A stretch of 64,000 nucleotides of DNA from Azotosporobacter soli. Lineage in GTDB: Bacteria > Bacillota > Negativicutes > SG130. Made by a program: the position numbers and the translations under genes. The stretch covers positions 1 to 64,000 of the forward strand of contig NZ_JAUAOA010000013.1 of the NCBI RefSeq assembly GCF_030542965.1, in the 5' to 3' direction. The notes beneath the pieces were generated by a model. The model did not search any database. It was not told the DNA's origin and saw only the letters and a program-made list of their open reading frames with translations. Of this stretch, positions 31,263 through 40,477 are shown in pieces. The number at the start of each line of letters is the position of its first letter. Positions within the stretch are counted from its first letter, which is position 1.

Positions 31263-31781
31263 ATGCTTCTTATTTTATTGGGTCCGAGTGGCTGCGGCAA
31301 GACGACATTAGAAACGAAACTGACCGAACGCGGCATTGTCCGCCTGCGTTCGCATACGACGCGTCCGCGTAAAAGCGGCGAAACGGATGATGCTTACTAC
31401 TTTGTCAGACGGGACGAGTTTAAGAAAGCGCAGATCGTGGAGAGCGTTTTGTATAAGAACTTTTTCTTTGGCCTGAGCGCCAGTGAAGTGGAGAAGGCGG
31501 CGACGCAGGATTGCGTGGTCACGCTGGACTGGAACGGTGCGCAGCAGTTGAAGCGCTTATATCCGTTTGCGCTCACGGTCTTCATCGATGTGCCGATGTA
31601 TCAACTGGAAAAACGCTTGACGGCTACGCTCGATAATGAGAGACGCAAAGAGATTCTCGAGCAGATAGAAACGGATTCGCGCTGTGCGACCGACTGCGAT
31701 TATATCGTGCGCAATTTCGACGGGCAGCAGGAAGAGGCGCTCGAGGAATTGTTGAAAATCTTCGCCAACGGGAAAAAATAG
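31263..31781 (+). CDS. Guanylate-kinase-like P-loop protein
   Basis: 172 aa. LLGPSGCGKTTLETKL is the P-loop; LRSHTTRPRKSGETDDAYYFV matches the GMP-binding SxTTRxxRxxExxGxxYxFV of guanylate kinase, but the central part is shorter (usual 200 aa) and the C-terminal LID-hinge is divergent. It may be a second, specialised nucleotide kinase. It is inserted between tmk and yaaR relative to B. subtilis. The ATG follows gaggtgg, and a PilZ gene follows after 21 bases. Confidence 0.8.
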   Translation: MLLILLGPSGCGKTTLETKLTERGIVRLRSHTTRPRKSGETDDAYYFVRRDEFKKAQIVESVLYKNFFFGLSASEVEKAATQDCVVTLDWNGAQQLKRLYPFALTVFIDVPMYQLEKRLTATLDNERRKEILEQIETDSRCATDCDYIVRNFDGQQEEALEELLKIFANGKK

Positions 31782-31802
31782 CGATAATGGGAGATAACGG
31801 GC

Positions 31803-32462
31803 ATGGAACATGTTTTTATCACGCAGAAAGTAGAAGTGATTGAAGAGGATCTGCGCACCGGAAAACGAGAGATTTATTACAGCCGCGTCGAAGATGTCAA
31901 AGGAGAGCGGATTTGGATCACTTCGCCGTATCGGCGCGGTTTCAATCTGCCGCCGCACGTCGGTCGGAGCCTGACGCTCAAGGTGCCGGGCGACAATTGC
32001 GCCTATGTTTTTCAGGCCGAGTTGCGCCGCGTTGAAAACAATGTCATCGCGCTTTGGGAAATTCAGCCGAGCAGTGAGGCGAAACGCGTCCAGGTCAGAG
32101 AATATGTCCGGGTCAACATCGCGATAAAAGCAAGGATCGAAGTCACCGATGGTCCGGATGCCGGAAAGAAACTGACGACGCTGACACGCGACCTCAGCGC
32201 CGGCGGCATGCGCGTCGTCTTGCCGCACGCCTTGTTCGAAGGTTCTTCCGCCGGCGTGCTGCTTTTGATTCCGGGGCATCAGGCCGTTGCGCTCAAAAGC
32301 AAAGTGCTCAGAGTCATTGCGCCCGAGACGGAAAACGACAAGATGACCGGCGTGCTCGAGTTCGTCGATGTCGACGAACGGGTGCGCAAACACATCATCC
32401 GCTATCTCTTTCATAAACAGGCGGAACGGCGCAAGAAAGACAAAGAACTTTTTGAAGAATAA
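31803..32462 (+). CDS. PilZ-domain c-di-GMP receptor (YcgR-like)
   Basis: 219 aa. N-terminal YcgR-like barrel (residues 1-95), then a PilZ domain with the two c-di-GMP motifs RVQVREYVRV (RxxxR, about 97-106) and DLSAGGMRV (D/NxSxxG, about 138-146). Such proteins bind c-di-GMP and brake flagella or control exopolysaccharide. No flagellar gene is nearby. It is likely co-transcribed with the guanylate-kinase-like gene. Confidence 0.87.
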   Translation: MEHVFITQKVEVIEEDLRTGKREIYYSRVEDVKGERIWITSPYRRGFNLPPHVGRSLTLKVPGDNCAYVFQAELRRVENNVIALWEIQPSSEAKRVQVREYVRVNIAIKARIEVTDGPDAGKKLTTLTRDLSAGGMRVVLPHALFEGSSAGVLLLIPGHQAVALKSKVLRVIAPETENDKMTGVLEFVDVDERVRKHIIRYLFHKQAERRKKDKELFEE

Positions 32463-32655
32463 CGGCGGCGAAGAGAAAGCGCTGCAAGGACAAGCGTTTT
32501 CAGCATCTTGGTTTGCTAATTTGATATAAAACAATTATAATCAAAGTAATCTGGAGTTTTATACGATATATAGGATAGAGAGAGGCGAATGCAGGTTGAA
32601 AGGCGTTTTAGGCGCGCTTTTAGCTTAGCCGCCGGAGAGAAAGGCGGGCGACCGC

Positions 32656-33108
32656 ATGGGGATGAAAATTAATAAGCTCGGCAGCGGCAATCCGTTGACG
32701 ATTCCGGAACGCGACAGCGCAGGCAAGGCCGAGCAGACGCAGGGGCATTTTGCCTCTAACCTGATGAAACAGCAGGACGACCGTTATAAAGAACGTCTGA
32801 ACGCTCTGATGAGCAAGATCGACGAGCAAGGGCAGCGTCTGGGCCAGGTTCCGACTTACGCCGAACTGAAGAAGTATCGTGAATTGGTGCGCAGTTTTGT
32901 TGGCGAGGCCGTCGGACGCATGTATTCTTTGCAGTCGCAGGCGGGCTGGGACCGTCAGGGGCGGCAAAAAGTCTATACCATCATTCGTAAGGTGGATACG
33001 ACGCTCGAGAGCATGACCGAAGACGTCCGCTCCGGCCAGGAGAAGCAACTCGACATCATGGCAAAGCAGGATGCGATTCGCGGCATGCTGGTCGACCTGT
33101 ACATGTAA
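32656..33108 (+). CDS. yaaR: YaaR/DUF327 family protein
   Basis: 150 aa. The DUF327 core LMKQQDDRYKERLNALMSKIDEQGQRLGQ and YAELKKYRELVRSFVGEAVGRMY is well kept; mostly helical and soluble. Function unknown; constantly found between tmk and holB in Firmicutes. ATG at 32656 (MGMKINK). Ten bases separate it from holB, so the two are in one operon. Confidence 0.88.
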   Translation: MGMKINKLGSGNPLTIPERDSAGKAEQTQGHFASNLMKQQDDRYKERLNALMSKIDEQGQRLGQVPTYAELKKYRELVRSFVGEAVGRMYSLQSQAGWDRQGRQKVYTIIRKVDTTLESMTEDVRSGQEKQLDIMAKQDAIRGMLVDLYM

Positions 33109-33117
33109 GGGGATGTC

Positions 33118-34104
33118 ATGACGAAAACTTGGCAGGATATCATCGGGCATGACGAAATGATAAAACGGCTGCAAGCGATGACGAAGGCTGGGCGCAGACC
33201 CCATGCCTTTTTGTTTAGCGGCCCAAGCGGCATCGGCAAAGCGCTGGTCGCAGAGACGTTCGCCGCCGCGCTGCTTTGCCAGGCGGCAGAAACGCCCTGT
33301 ACACGTTGCCTTTCCTGCCGTCAGATGAGAGACGGCGTGCATCCCGATTATCTGCGCATCATGCCGGACGGGGCCAGCATCAAGATCGAACAGATCCGCA
33401 TGCTGCAAAAGGAAACGGCGCTGGCGCCTTATAGCGGCGGTTGCCGCGTCGTCGTCATCGACGGCGCGGAAACAATGACCGCGCCGGCTGCGAACAGTCT
33501 GCTGAAAACATTGGAAGAGCCTGAGGGCGATTCGGTTTTTATCCTCCTGACGTCGGCGAAGCAGTCGATGCTGCCGACCGTGCTGTCGCGCTGCATGCAG
33601 CTGAGTTTTAATCCGCTGGCGCTTGCGGAGGTAGAAACGGTTTTGACCGCGCGAGGCATAAGGCAGGACGTGGCTATTACCGCGGCGCGCCTGAGCGGTG
33701 GCCGCTTGGGACGGGCGCTGCTCTTGGCCGAACCGGAAGGTTTGGCGGAGCGCGATGCGGCGCTGGAATGGTTGAAATGCTTAGGCGAGGATGGCGTCGT
33801 TGCGGCTTGGTCGCTGGCGACGCAATGGGATAAGGCGGAGCGGCCGCTTGTCCTGAATCAGTTGGCGGGACTTGCTCTTTGCCTGCGTGATCTGATGATG
33901 CTGGCGGTGACGGCCGATGGCCGACTGCTGATTAATGCGGATCGGCAAAGTGAGCTGAAGCTCTTACTGCCGCGATGGCGGGAAGAGACGCTTGCCAAGG
34001 CTTGGCAGGCGGTGGGACAGGCGCAAAGAGCCGTAACGGCGAATGCGAATTTACGCTTAACGGCGGAAAGTCTCTTGCTTCAGTTAGAGGATTTGATGGA
34101 ATGA
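33118..34104 (+). CDS. holB: DNA polymerase III delta-prime subunit
   Basis: 328 aa. AAA+ clamp-loader subunit: FLFSGPSGIGKALVAE (P-loop), zinc-binding CTRCLSCRQM (about residues 61-70) plus upstream Cys, sensor region VVVIDGAETMTAPAANSLLKTLEEP and FILLTSAKQSMLPTVLSRC with the SRC arginine finger. The C-terminal collar domain is helical. Works with tau and delta in loading the beta clamp. Confidence 0.92.
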   Translation: MTKTWQDIIGHDEMIKRLQAMTKAGRRPHAFLFSGPSGIGKALVAETFAAALLCQAAETPCTRCLSCRQMRDGVHPDYLRIMPDGASIKIEQIRMLQKETALAPYSGGCRVVVIDGAETMTAPAANSLLKTLEEPEGDSVFILLTSAKQSMLPTVLSRCMQLSFNPLALAEVETVLTARGIRQDVAITAARLSGGRLGRALLLAEPEGLAERDAALEWLKCLGEDGVVAAWSLATQWDKAERPLVLNQLAGLALCLRDLMMLAVTADGRLLINADRQSELKLLLPRWREETLAKAWQAVGQAQRAVTANANLRLTAESLLLQLEDLME

Positions 34105-34120
34105 CGGGAGTGGATGCAGC

Positions 34121-34927
34121 GTGCATACAGTAGTAGGCATACGCTTTAAACAAGCGGGAAAAATTTATTATTTTGATCCGGGCACGATCAAGCTGGAAGA
34201 AAAAGAGTTTGCAATTGTCGAAACGGCCAGAGGGATGGAATACGGCGAAGTGGTCATCGGTCCGCGCGAAGTTTCGGAAGAGCAGATCATACCGCCGCTC
34301 AAGCCGGTGCTGCGCAAGGCGACCGCGCAGGATACGAAACGCGTCAAGGACAACAAGGCGAAAGAAAAGGATGCGTTTTCCGTCTGCCAGCAAAAGATCA
34401 AGGTGCACAAGCTAGATATGAATTTAGTCGATGTAGAATACACGTTTGACGTAAACAAGATCATCTTTTATTTTACCGCCGAAGGGCGTATCGATTTCCG
34501 CGAGTTGGTCAAGGATTTGGCGGCGGTCTTCAGGACGCGCATCGAACTGCGCCAAATCGGCGTACGTGATGAGGCGAAAATGATGGGCGGCATCGGCTGC
34601 TGCGGTCGCCCGCTCTGCTGTTCGACATTCTTGGGCGATTTCGAACCGGTTTCGATCCGCATGGCGAAGGAACAGAACCTGTCGCTTAACCCGACGAAGA
34701 TCTCGGGAATTTGCGGCCGTCTGATGTGCTGCCTGAAATATGAAAGCGACACCTATGCAGGCTGCTGCAAAAAAAAGGCGACGCCGCCTGCGATTGGCGC
34801 GCCGGTCGCGACGGTGGATGGCGAAGGTAAAGTAACGGCAGTTAATCAAGGGAAGAAAACAGCGACCGTGCAAATGTCGGCCGGTCACGCCGTTACAATT
34901 CCCTGGGATGAAATTGTGGAGAAATAA
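34121..34927 (+). CDS. ricT: PSP1-domain protein RicT (YaaT)
   Basis: 268 aa, GTG start. The PSP1 core contains FYFTAEGRIDFRELVKDLA, GGIGCCGRPLCCSTFL and SGICGRLMCCLKYE: a cysteine-rich pattern that in B. subtilis, with RicA and RicF, binds 4Fe-4S clusters and governs RNase Y-dependent mRNA processing, competence and biofilm. Located as in B. subtilis after holB. The stop lies one base before the trmN6-like gene. Confidence 0.92.
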   Translation: MHTVVGIRFKQAGKIYYFDPGTIKLEEKEFAIVETARGMEYGEVVIGPREVSEEQIIPPLKPVLRKATAQDTKRVKDNKAKEKDAFSVCQQKIKVHKLDMNLVDVEYTFDVNKIIFYFTAEGRIDFRELVKDLAAVFRTRIELRQIGVRDEAKMMGGIGCCGRPLCCSTFLGDFEPVSIRMAKEQNLSLNPTKISGICGRLMCCLKYESDTYAGCCKKKATPPAIGAPVATVDGEGKVTAVNQGKKTATVQMSAGHAVTIPWDEIVEK

Positions 34928-34928
34928 G

Positions 34929-35708
34929 ATGAGTGATCATGCTTCGTTTTTGCAAGATGGTGAACGGCTGGATGAGCTGTTGATCGGCGGCTGGAAAATT
35001 ATTCAGCATGCGGAGGTCTTTTGCTTTGGCATGGATGCCGTTTTGCTGGCCCATTTTGCCACTGTGAAGTCAGGGGTGCGGGCGGTGGATCTCGGTACGG
35101 GTACCGGGGCCATCGCTTTTCTCTTGGCTGCGCGCGGCGCTGCACATGTGGCGGCGCTTGAATTGCATCCGCGTCTGGCAGACATGGCGCGCCGCAGCAG
35201 CACGCTCAATGAGCTGGCTGACATTGTTCAGGTTGTCGAGGCGGATTATCGTGCCTTAAGCGGAATTCTGCCGGCAGGCGAGAGCCAGCTGGTCGTTGCG
35301 AATCCGCCGTATCGTCCGCTGGGGCAGGGCTATTTGAACCGGGAAACGCCGGTCGCCAGCGCCTGCCACGAATTGACCGCGACGCTGACCGATGTGGTCA
35401 ACTCTGCGGCCTGGCTGCTCGGCGACCGGGGGCGCTTTGCAATGGTGCACCGCGCCGACCGCTTATGCGACGTTATCGCTGCGCTGCGCGAAGCTTCGCT
35501 TGAACCGAAGCGGCTGCGTTTTGTCCAGTCACGCGAAAACGTGGCGCCGAAGCTGCTATTAATAGAAGGAATTCGCAGCGGCAAACCGGGTTTGGCGGTC
35601 GAACCGCCGCTGATCATTTATGATGCGGCGGGCGAATACAGTGAAGAGATCCGTTCGTATTACCGGCAGGAACCGGTTCTTTATAAGGGCAAAGGAGGCG
35701 GACGCTGA
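34929..35708 (+). CDS. yabB: tRNA1(Val) A37 N6-methyltransferase-like (YabB)
   Basis: 259-aa SAM-dependent methyltransferase. Motif I VDLGTGTGAIAFLLAARG (about residues 49-66), motif IV VVANPPYRPLGQG (NPPY, exocyclic-amine target). Related to E. coli TrmN6/YfiC. In B. subtilis the replication regulator yabA precedes it; here yabA is missing. ATG after ggag, one base from the ricT stop; followed directly by rsmI. Confidence 0.88.
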   Translation: MSDHASFLQDGERLDELLIGGWKIIQHAEVFCFGMDAVLLAHFATVKSGVRAVDLGTGTGAIAFLLAARGAAHVAALELHPRLADMARRSSTLNELADIVQVVEADYRALSGILPAGESQLVVANPPYRPLGQGYLNRETPVASACHELTATLTDVVNSAAWLLGDRGRFAMVHRADRLCDVIAALREASLEPKRLRFVQSRENVAPKLLLIEGIRSGKPGLAVEPPLIIYDAAGEYSEEIRSYYRQEPVLYKGKGGGR

Positions 35709-35709
35709 C

Positions 35710-36546
35710 ATGGCGGGAACTTTATATCTTTGTGCAACGCCGATTGGCAACCTGGAAGACATGACGTACCGGGCGGTTCGCGTCTTAAGCGAGGTTTCGC
35801 TGATTGCCGCCGAGGATACCAGGCACAGCCGGAAACTGCTGACGCATTTTGACATCCATACGCCGCTGATAAGCTATCATGAGCACAACAAAGCCGAACA
35901 GGGGCCGCGCCTCTTGGAGCGTCTTGCGGCGGGCGAAGACATCGCTTTAGTCAGCGATGCGGGCATGCCGGGCATTTCCGATCCGGGCGCCGATCTGGCC
36001 GCAGAGGCGATCGAGCAGGGGATTGTTGTGACCGCGCTGCCCGGTGCGAATGCAGCGCTGACTGCATTGGTCTGCTCCGGTCTCGATACGACCAGTTTCT
36101 TGTTTGTCGGTTTCTTGCCGAAGACGACGAAGAAACGGCGCGAACAACTGGAAGAGCTGACGGCGATACCTCAGACGCTGCTCTTTTATGAATCGCCGCA
36201 TCGCCTGCGCCAGACCTTGCGGGAGATGATTGCTGCGTTCGGTGCGGAACGAAAGGCGGCAGCCGGCCGTGAACTGACGAAAAAATTCGAGGAATTTATT
36301 CGCGGCAGTTTGGGTGAGGTGGCGGAGCATTTTACCCGATGCGAACCGCGCGGCGAATTCGTGCTGGTTCTTGCCGGCGCGCCGGAAGCGGCGCTCAAAG
36401 AGGCTGTCTCCTACGGCACTCCGGCGCAGGAAGTGGCCAAGCTGGTCGCGCTCGGCGTCGACAGCAAGCAGGCGCTGAAGGATGTGGCGCTGAAGCTCGG
36501 TCTGTCCAAGCGCGATGTTTATCAGGCGGTACTGGCGGAAAAATAA
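35710..36546 (+). CDS. rsmI: 16S rRNA (cytidine1402-2'-O)-methyltransferase
   Basis: 278 aa. GTLYLCATPIGNLEDMTYRA at the N-terminus, AAEDTRHSRKLL, ALVSDAGMPGISDPGADL and PGANAALTALVCSGL are RsmI signatures of the tetrapyrrole-methylase fold. The C-terminus has a helical tail (KLGLSKRDVYQ) typical of Firmicute members. The ATG is set by aaaggagg and by homology; the frame is open further upstream inside yabB. Ends at a terminator facing abrB. Confidence 0.93.
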   Translation: MAGTLYLCATPIGNLEDMTYRAVRVLSEVSLIAAEDTRHSRKLLTHFDIHTPLISYHEHNKAEQGPRLLERLAAGEDIALVSDAGMPGISDPGADLAAEAIEQGIVVTALPGANAALTALVCSGLDTTSFLFVGFLPKTTKKRREQLEELTAIPQTLLFYESPHRLRQTLREMIAAFGAERKAAAGRELTKKFEEFIRGSLGEVAEHFTRCEPRGEFVLVLAGAPEAALKEAVSYGTPAQEVAKLVALGVDSKQALKDVALKLGLSKRDVYQAVLAEK

Positions 36547-36561
36547 GCGCAGACAAAAAAA

Positions 36562-36590
36562 GATAGAGGTTTTTCAACCTCTATCGATTA
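36562..36590. terminator. Terminator between rsmI and abrB
   Basis: Stem gatagaggtt with aacctctatc, preceded by an A tract, between convergent genes. Confidence 0.75.
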
Positions 36591-36607
36591 CAATATAATA
36601 TAGAATC

Positions 36608-36862
36608 TTAAACCGTTTGTTTGGTCATTGCGGTCATGCAATCGCTGCAGACGTTTTTACCGCGGAAGTTGGTGACTTCGTCGGCGTTGCCGCAGAAAGT
36701 GCAGGCGCAAGACGGCTCGTATTTACGAAGGATGATACGATCGCTGTCTACGTAGATTTCCAGAGCGTCTTTTTCCTCGATGGAAAGCGTGCGGCGCAAT
36801 TCGATAGGAATTACGACCCGGCCCAGTTCGTCGACTTTTCTAACAATACCAGTGGATTTCAT
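36608..36862 (-). CDS. abrB: AbrB-type transition-state regulator
   Basis: 84 aa. N-terminal swapped-hairpin DNA-binding domain MKSTGIVRKVDELGRVVIPIELRRTL, almost identical to B. subtilis AbrB. The C-terminal part carries CTFCGNADEV ... NVCSDCM, a four-cysteine zinc-knuckle-like tail. B. subtilis AbrB lacks this CxxC pair arrangement, but many clostridial AbrB proteins have it. Global repressor of stationary-phase genes. Start at the second Met, after gagaggag; a near-consensus promoter lies upstream. Confidence 0.92.
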   Translation of the reverse strand: MKSTGIVRKVDELGRVVIPIELRRTLSIEEKDALEIYVDSDRIILRKYEPSCACTFCGNADEVTNFRGKNVCSDCMTAMTKQTV

Positions 36863-36916
36863 GCTTGATAATTCTCCTCTCAAACAACATGCTTCGACAA
36901 AAATTGATCTACCTAA

Positions 36917-36945
36917 ATAATAGCAGAAGGCAAAACGAGTGTCAA
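36917..36945 (-). promoter_or_regulatory. Promoter of abrB
   Basis: Read on the minus strand: TTGACA (36945-36940), 17-base spacer, TATTAT (36922-36917). Close to consensus, about 55 bases before the abrB start codon. Confidence 0.85.
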
Positions 36946-37084
36946 CCTATATTTTCCAAAAAATTGGATTTTTACCATGTGGTTCGAGTGAGTATAGGGG
37001 TGGGCGATTGTTTTTTCTGGGTGCACGAGTGTTGTTTATGATGCTGAAATGGGAAAAAAGCGACGCGAATGCGAACGAGAGGAA

Positions 37085-37114
37085 TTGCGGAAAATGACGA
37101 TTTAATGGTAAAAT
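37085..37114 (+). promoter_or_regulatory. Promoter of metG
   Basis: TTGCGG (37085-37090), 18-base spacer ending TGg, TAAAAT (37109-37114). It predicts a leader of about 85 bases. No T-box or SAM riboswitch was recognised in the 341-base abrB-metG gap. Confidence 0.6.
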
Positions 37115-37203
37115 GCAAGTGGTTGTGTCGAAATGTGTTGAATGAAAAAAATGTAAACTTTTTGCTGCGAAATAAAAAACAACTTATGGGGAGGTCCTTT
37201 CAC

Positions 37204-39129
37204 GTGAAGAAAAAAACTTACTACATTACAACGCCTATCTACTATCCGAGTGACCGGTTGCATATTGGTCATGCCTATTGCACGACGATTGCCGATGCCG
37301 TGGCGCGTTATCGTCGCATGTCCGGGTATGACGTTTTCTTTCTGACCGGCTCGGATGAGCATGGACAAAAAATCCAGCGCAAGGCAGCAGAAGGAAATGT
37401 CACGCCGAAAGAATACGTCGACGGCATCGTGGCTTCCTTTCAACAACTCTGGCTTAAGCTCGGCATTTCGAATGATGATTTCATCCGTACGACCGAAGAG
37501 CGGCATCATAAAGTCGTGCAAGCGATCTTTCAAAAGATTTACGATCAGGGCGACATTTATAAAGCCGCTTATGAAGGGAAATACTGCACGCCGTGCGAAA
37601 CATTCTGGACGGAGCGTCAGTTGCAGGACGGAAATTGCCCGGACTGCGGACGCGGCGTAGAGACGGTGCAGGAAGAAAGTTATTTCTTCCGGATGTCAAA
37701 ATACCAGGAGCGTCTGCTGCAATTTATTGAAGAAAACCCCGAGTTCATTCAGCCGGTGTCGCGGCGCAATGAAATGATTAACTTCATTAAACAGGGGCTG
37801 GAAGACCTTTGCGTATCGCGTACTACGTTCGATTGGGGCATCCAGGTGCCGTTCGATTCCAAACATGTCGTCTATGTCTGGTTTGACGCGCTGACCAACT
37901 ACATCACGGCGGCCGGCTACGGCCAGGATGACGGCAAGTTTGAAAAATACTGGCCGGCCGATGTTCACTTGGTCGGCAAAGAAATTGTTCGCTTCCATAG
38001 CATCATCTGGCCGGTTATCTTGATGGCGCTCGACCTGCCTTTGCCGAAAAAAGTATATGGACATGGCTGGCTGGTCGTCGAAGGCGATAAGATGTCAAAA
38101 TCAAAAGGCAATGTGATCGATCCGGTCGGTTTGATTGAAGAATTCGGCCCGGATGCGATCCGCTATTTCCTCCTGCGCGAAATCACGCTCGGCAATGACG
38201 GCAATTTTTCGCGCGAAGCGCTGATCAATCGGATCAATGCCGATTTGGCGAACGATCTTGGTAATCTGCTGCATCGCAGCCTGAACATGATCGGCCGTTT
38301 TAGCGACGGAAACCTGCCGCCTTGCGGCGAACTCGGCGAGTTTGACAAACAGCTGCAGGATTTGGCGAAGACAACGGTCGCGCAATATGAAACGGCGATG
38401 GATGCGATGGACATTAACCAGGCGTTGAAATTAGTCTGGACGCTGATCGGTCGGACTAATAAATATATTGATGAAACGGCGCCGTGGGCGTTGGCGAAAG
38501 AGGAAGCGAAGCGTGAACAGCTCCATACGGTGCTTCACCATCTGGCTGCGATACTGCGTGTAGTGGCGATACTAATCTCACCGTTCATGCCGCATACTGC
38601 ACCGAAGATTTGGCAGCAGTTGGGCTTGGGCGACGATTTTGCGGCCAGTCTCGATGATGCGAAACGCTTTGACGGTCTGCCGGTCGGCAAAGCAGTCGCC
38701 AAGCCGGAACCGATCTTCCCGCGTATTGAGGAGAAGAAGGAAGAAGAAGCGAAGACGTCGCCGGTTGCGGCGGCAAAAACGGCCGTTAAAGAAAAAGCGC
38801 CGGAGCAGGCAGCGGAAATCAGCATCGATGATTTTGCCAAAGTCGATCTGCGTGTAGTGAAAGTGTTGGCGGCCGATAAAGTCAAAGGCGCGGATCGTCT
38901 TTTAACACTGACGGTCGATCTGGGCGAAGAACAGCGAACGATCGTTTCCGGCATCGCGCAGCATTATGCGCCGGAAGATCTGGTGGGGCGGCATGTTGTC
39001 ATGGTCGTCAATTTGAAAGCGGCGAAAATTCGCGGCATCGAATCGCGCGGCATGGTTTTGGCAGCATCCTGTGACGGAAAACTGGCGGTGGTCGAGTCGA
39101 GCTTGCCGCCCGGCAGCAAGGTGAAATAA
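37204..39129 (+). CDS. metG: Methionyl-tRNA synthetase with C-terminal tRNA-binding domain
   Basis: 641 aa, class I synthetase. HIGHAYCTT is the HIGH box (about residues 20-28), zinc knuckle CTPCE ... CPDCG (about 124-145), KMSKSKGNVI the KMSKS box (about 296-305). A charged linker (about 505-535) leads to the EMAP-II-like domain (KVDLRVVKVLAADKVKGADRL to the end) that gives dimerisation and tRNA binding. The GTG start follows ggggagg at correct spacing; an in-frame ATG 18 bases upstream overlaps the ribosome site. Terminator follows. Confidence 0.94.
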   Translation: MKKKTYYITTPIYYPSDRLHIGHAYCTTIADAVARYRRMSGYDVFFLTGSDEHGQKIQRKAAEGNVTPKEYVDGIVASFQQLWLKLGISNDDFIRTTEERHHKVVQAIFQKIYDQGDIYKAAYEGKYCTPCETFWTERQLQDGNCPDCGRGVETVQEESYFFRMSKYQERLLQFIEENPEFIQPVSRRNEMINFIKQGLEDLCVSRTTFDWGIQVPFDSKHVVYVWFDALTNYITAAGYGQDDGKFEKYWPADVHLVGKEIVRFHSIIWPVILMALDLPLPKKVYGHGWLVVEGDKMSKSKGNVIDPVGLIEEFGPDAIRYFLLREITLGNDGNFSREALINRINADLANDLGNLLHRSLNMIGRFSDGNLPPCGELGEFDKQLQDLAKTTVAQYETAMDAMDINQALKLVWTLIGRTNKYIDETAPWALAKEEAKREQLHTVLHHLAAILRVVAILISPFMPHTAPKIWQQLGLGDDFAASLDDAKRFDGLPVGKAVAKPEPIFPRIEEKKEEEAKTSPVAAAKTAVKEKAPEQAAEISIDDFAKVDLRVVKVLAADKVKGADRLLTLTVDLGEEQRTIVSGIAQHYAPEDLVGRHVVMVVNLKAAKIRGIESRGMVLAASCDGKLAVVESSLPPGSKVK

Positions 39130-39144
39130 TGCGTGAAAGAATGG

Positions 39145-39188
39145 CCTCGGGACAAGCGGCTCTAACCGCTTGCCCGGGTCTTTTTTCT
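39145..39188 (+). terminator. Terminator of metG
   Basis: Stem ctcgggacaagcgg with ccgcttgcccggg plus seven T. Confidence 0.85.
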
Positions 39189-39328
39189 CGATACGACATT
39201 ATATAGAAGAAAGTCGTAAAAAAGAGGCGAAAAAAGCGCTTCTGCGACGCAGGAAAACGCCTTTTTCCCTAAGGCTATCTGTGATATAGTTAAGGCGTCT
39301 ATTTTATCCAAGCGAGGAGTTGTCAAAG

Positions 39329-40102
39329 ATGCTATTTGATTCACATGCGCATTTGACGGACGAACGTTTTGACGATGACAGGGATGATGTCATAGAAAGA
39401 GCGAAATCCGAAAAAATTTCAGGGATTATCAATGCCGGAGCTTGCATGAAGTCGTCTGCGGCGTCAATTGCACTGGCTAATCGTCACCCGTTTATTTATG
39501 CCGCGGTGGGGATTCATCCGCATGATGCAAAAGATGCCGTGGAAGCCGATTATGCGCAGATGGAAGACTGGTTGCGCCAGGAAAAAAAGGTTATCGCGGT
39601 CGGCGAAATCGGGCTCGATTATTACTATGATTTTTCGCCGAAGGAAGTGCAAAAAGAAGTGTTTTTGCGCCAGCTTCAACTGGCGAAAAAAAACGACAGG
39701 CCGGTTATCATCCATAACCGTGATTCGCACGGCGACATGATGGAGATCCTGAGACGGGAAGCGAAGGGAATGCAAGGCGTACTGCACTGTTTCTCCGGCG
39801 GTTTGGAGATGGCGCGCGAGCTCTTGAAAATGGGCTTTTACCTTTCGGTTGCCGGACCGCTGACATACAAAAACGCGGCTGTTTTACCCGAGGTGGTAAA
39901 GGAAATTCCGCTGGAACGCTTGCTGATCGAAACCGACTGCCCATACCTGACGCCGCAGCCGCATCGCGGCAAACGAAATGAACCGGCCTACGTGCGCTAT
40001 GTTGCGGAAAAAATCGCCGAAATCAAAGGGAAAACCTGGCAAGAAGTGGCATCTGTGACGCGAGAAAACACGCTGCGATTGTTCCGCATTGCAGCTAAAT
40101 AA
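39329..40102 (+). CDS. tatD: TatD-family metal-dependent DNase
   Basis: 257 aa TIM-barrel hydrolase (YabD). FDSHAHLTDERF (HxH metal ligands), GIHPHDAK, AVGEIGLDYYYDFSPKEVQ, VIIHNRDSHGD and LIETDCPYLTPQPHRGKRNEP are all standard. Member of the metG-tatD-yabE order. ATG preferred to the upstream TTG by distance from gcgaggag. Followed by a terminator. Confidence 0.93.
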   Translation: MLFDSHAHLTDERFDDDRDDVIERAKSEKISGIINAGACMKSSAASIALANRHPFIYAAVGIHPHDAKDAVEADYAQMEDWLRQEKKVIAVGEIGLDYYYDFSPKEVQKEVFLRQLQLAKKNDRPVIIHNRDSHGDMMEILRREAKGMQGVLHCFSGGLEMARELLKMGFYLSVAGPLTYKNAAVLPEVVKEIPLERLLIETDCPYLTPQPHRGKRNEPAYVRYVAEKIAEIKGKTWQEVASVTRENTLRLFRIAAK

Positions 40103-40110
40103 TTATGTTA

Positions 40111-40145
40111 AATGAGAAGACTCGTTGGCGAGTCTTCTCATTTAT
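40111..40145 (+). terminator. Terminator of tatD
   Basis: Stem aatgagaagactcg with cgagtcttctcatt, four-base loop and T-rich tail. Confidence 0.85.
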
Positions 40146-40417
40146 TTACATAAACAAAGAAAAAACGAAACCAAAACCCAGTAAATGTCAGTGAATAGGC
40201 GGGGTAAAAAAAGTTGCGAAAAAAAGTTAAATAAATATAAAGTCGAAAAATGCTGAAAATTCAGACGCCTGTCGCGGCGGCGATACGCCTAAATTGTCGG
40301 AAAATAATTTAAGATAAATAAAAAAATAACAATGTCGTTGTCATAATTTTGAGACAAAAGAACGGGCCCAGATAAAATAAGCCGTGGAAGCTTGTTTACC
40401 GGCATGGATTGCTTGGT

Positions 40418-40447
40418 TTGACACTCTGGAAAGACGCATGCTATAAT
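40418..40447 (+). promoter_or_regulatory. Promoter of yabE
   Basis: TTGACA (40418-40423), 18-base spacer, TATAAT (40442-40447): both boxes are perfect consensus. Start codon 31 bases downstream. In the preceding AT-rich part of the 375-base gap (40146-40410) nothing else was recognised, and no ydaO/c-di-AMP riboswitch was found. Confidence 0.9.
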
Positions 40448-40477
40448 CCAAAAACGCTTCGAAAGGAGAGATTGCAG

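Noticed and set aside
37115-37203. T-box or SAM riboswitch in the metG leader
   Set aside because: The leader is only about 85 bases, and no T-box core sequence or terminator stem is visible.
40146-40410. c-di-AMP (ydaO) riboswitch upstream of yabE
   Set aside because: The conserved ydaO strings are missing, and the promoter lies downstream of this stretch.
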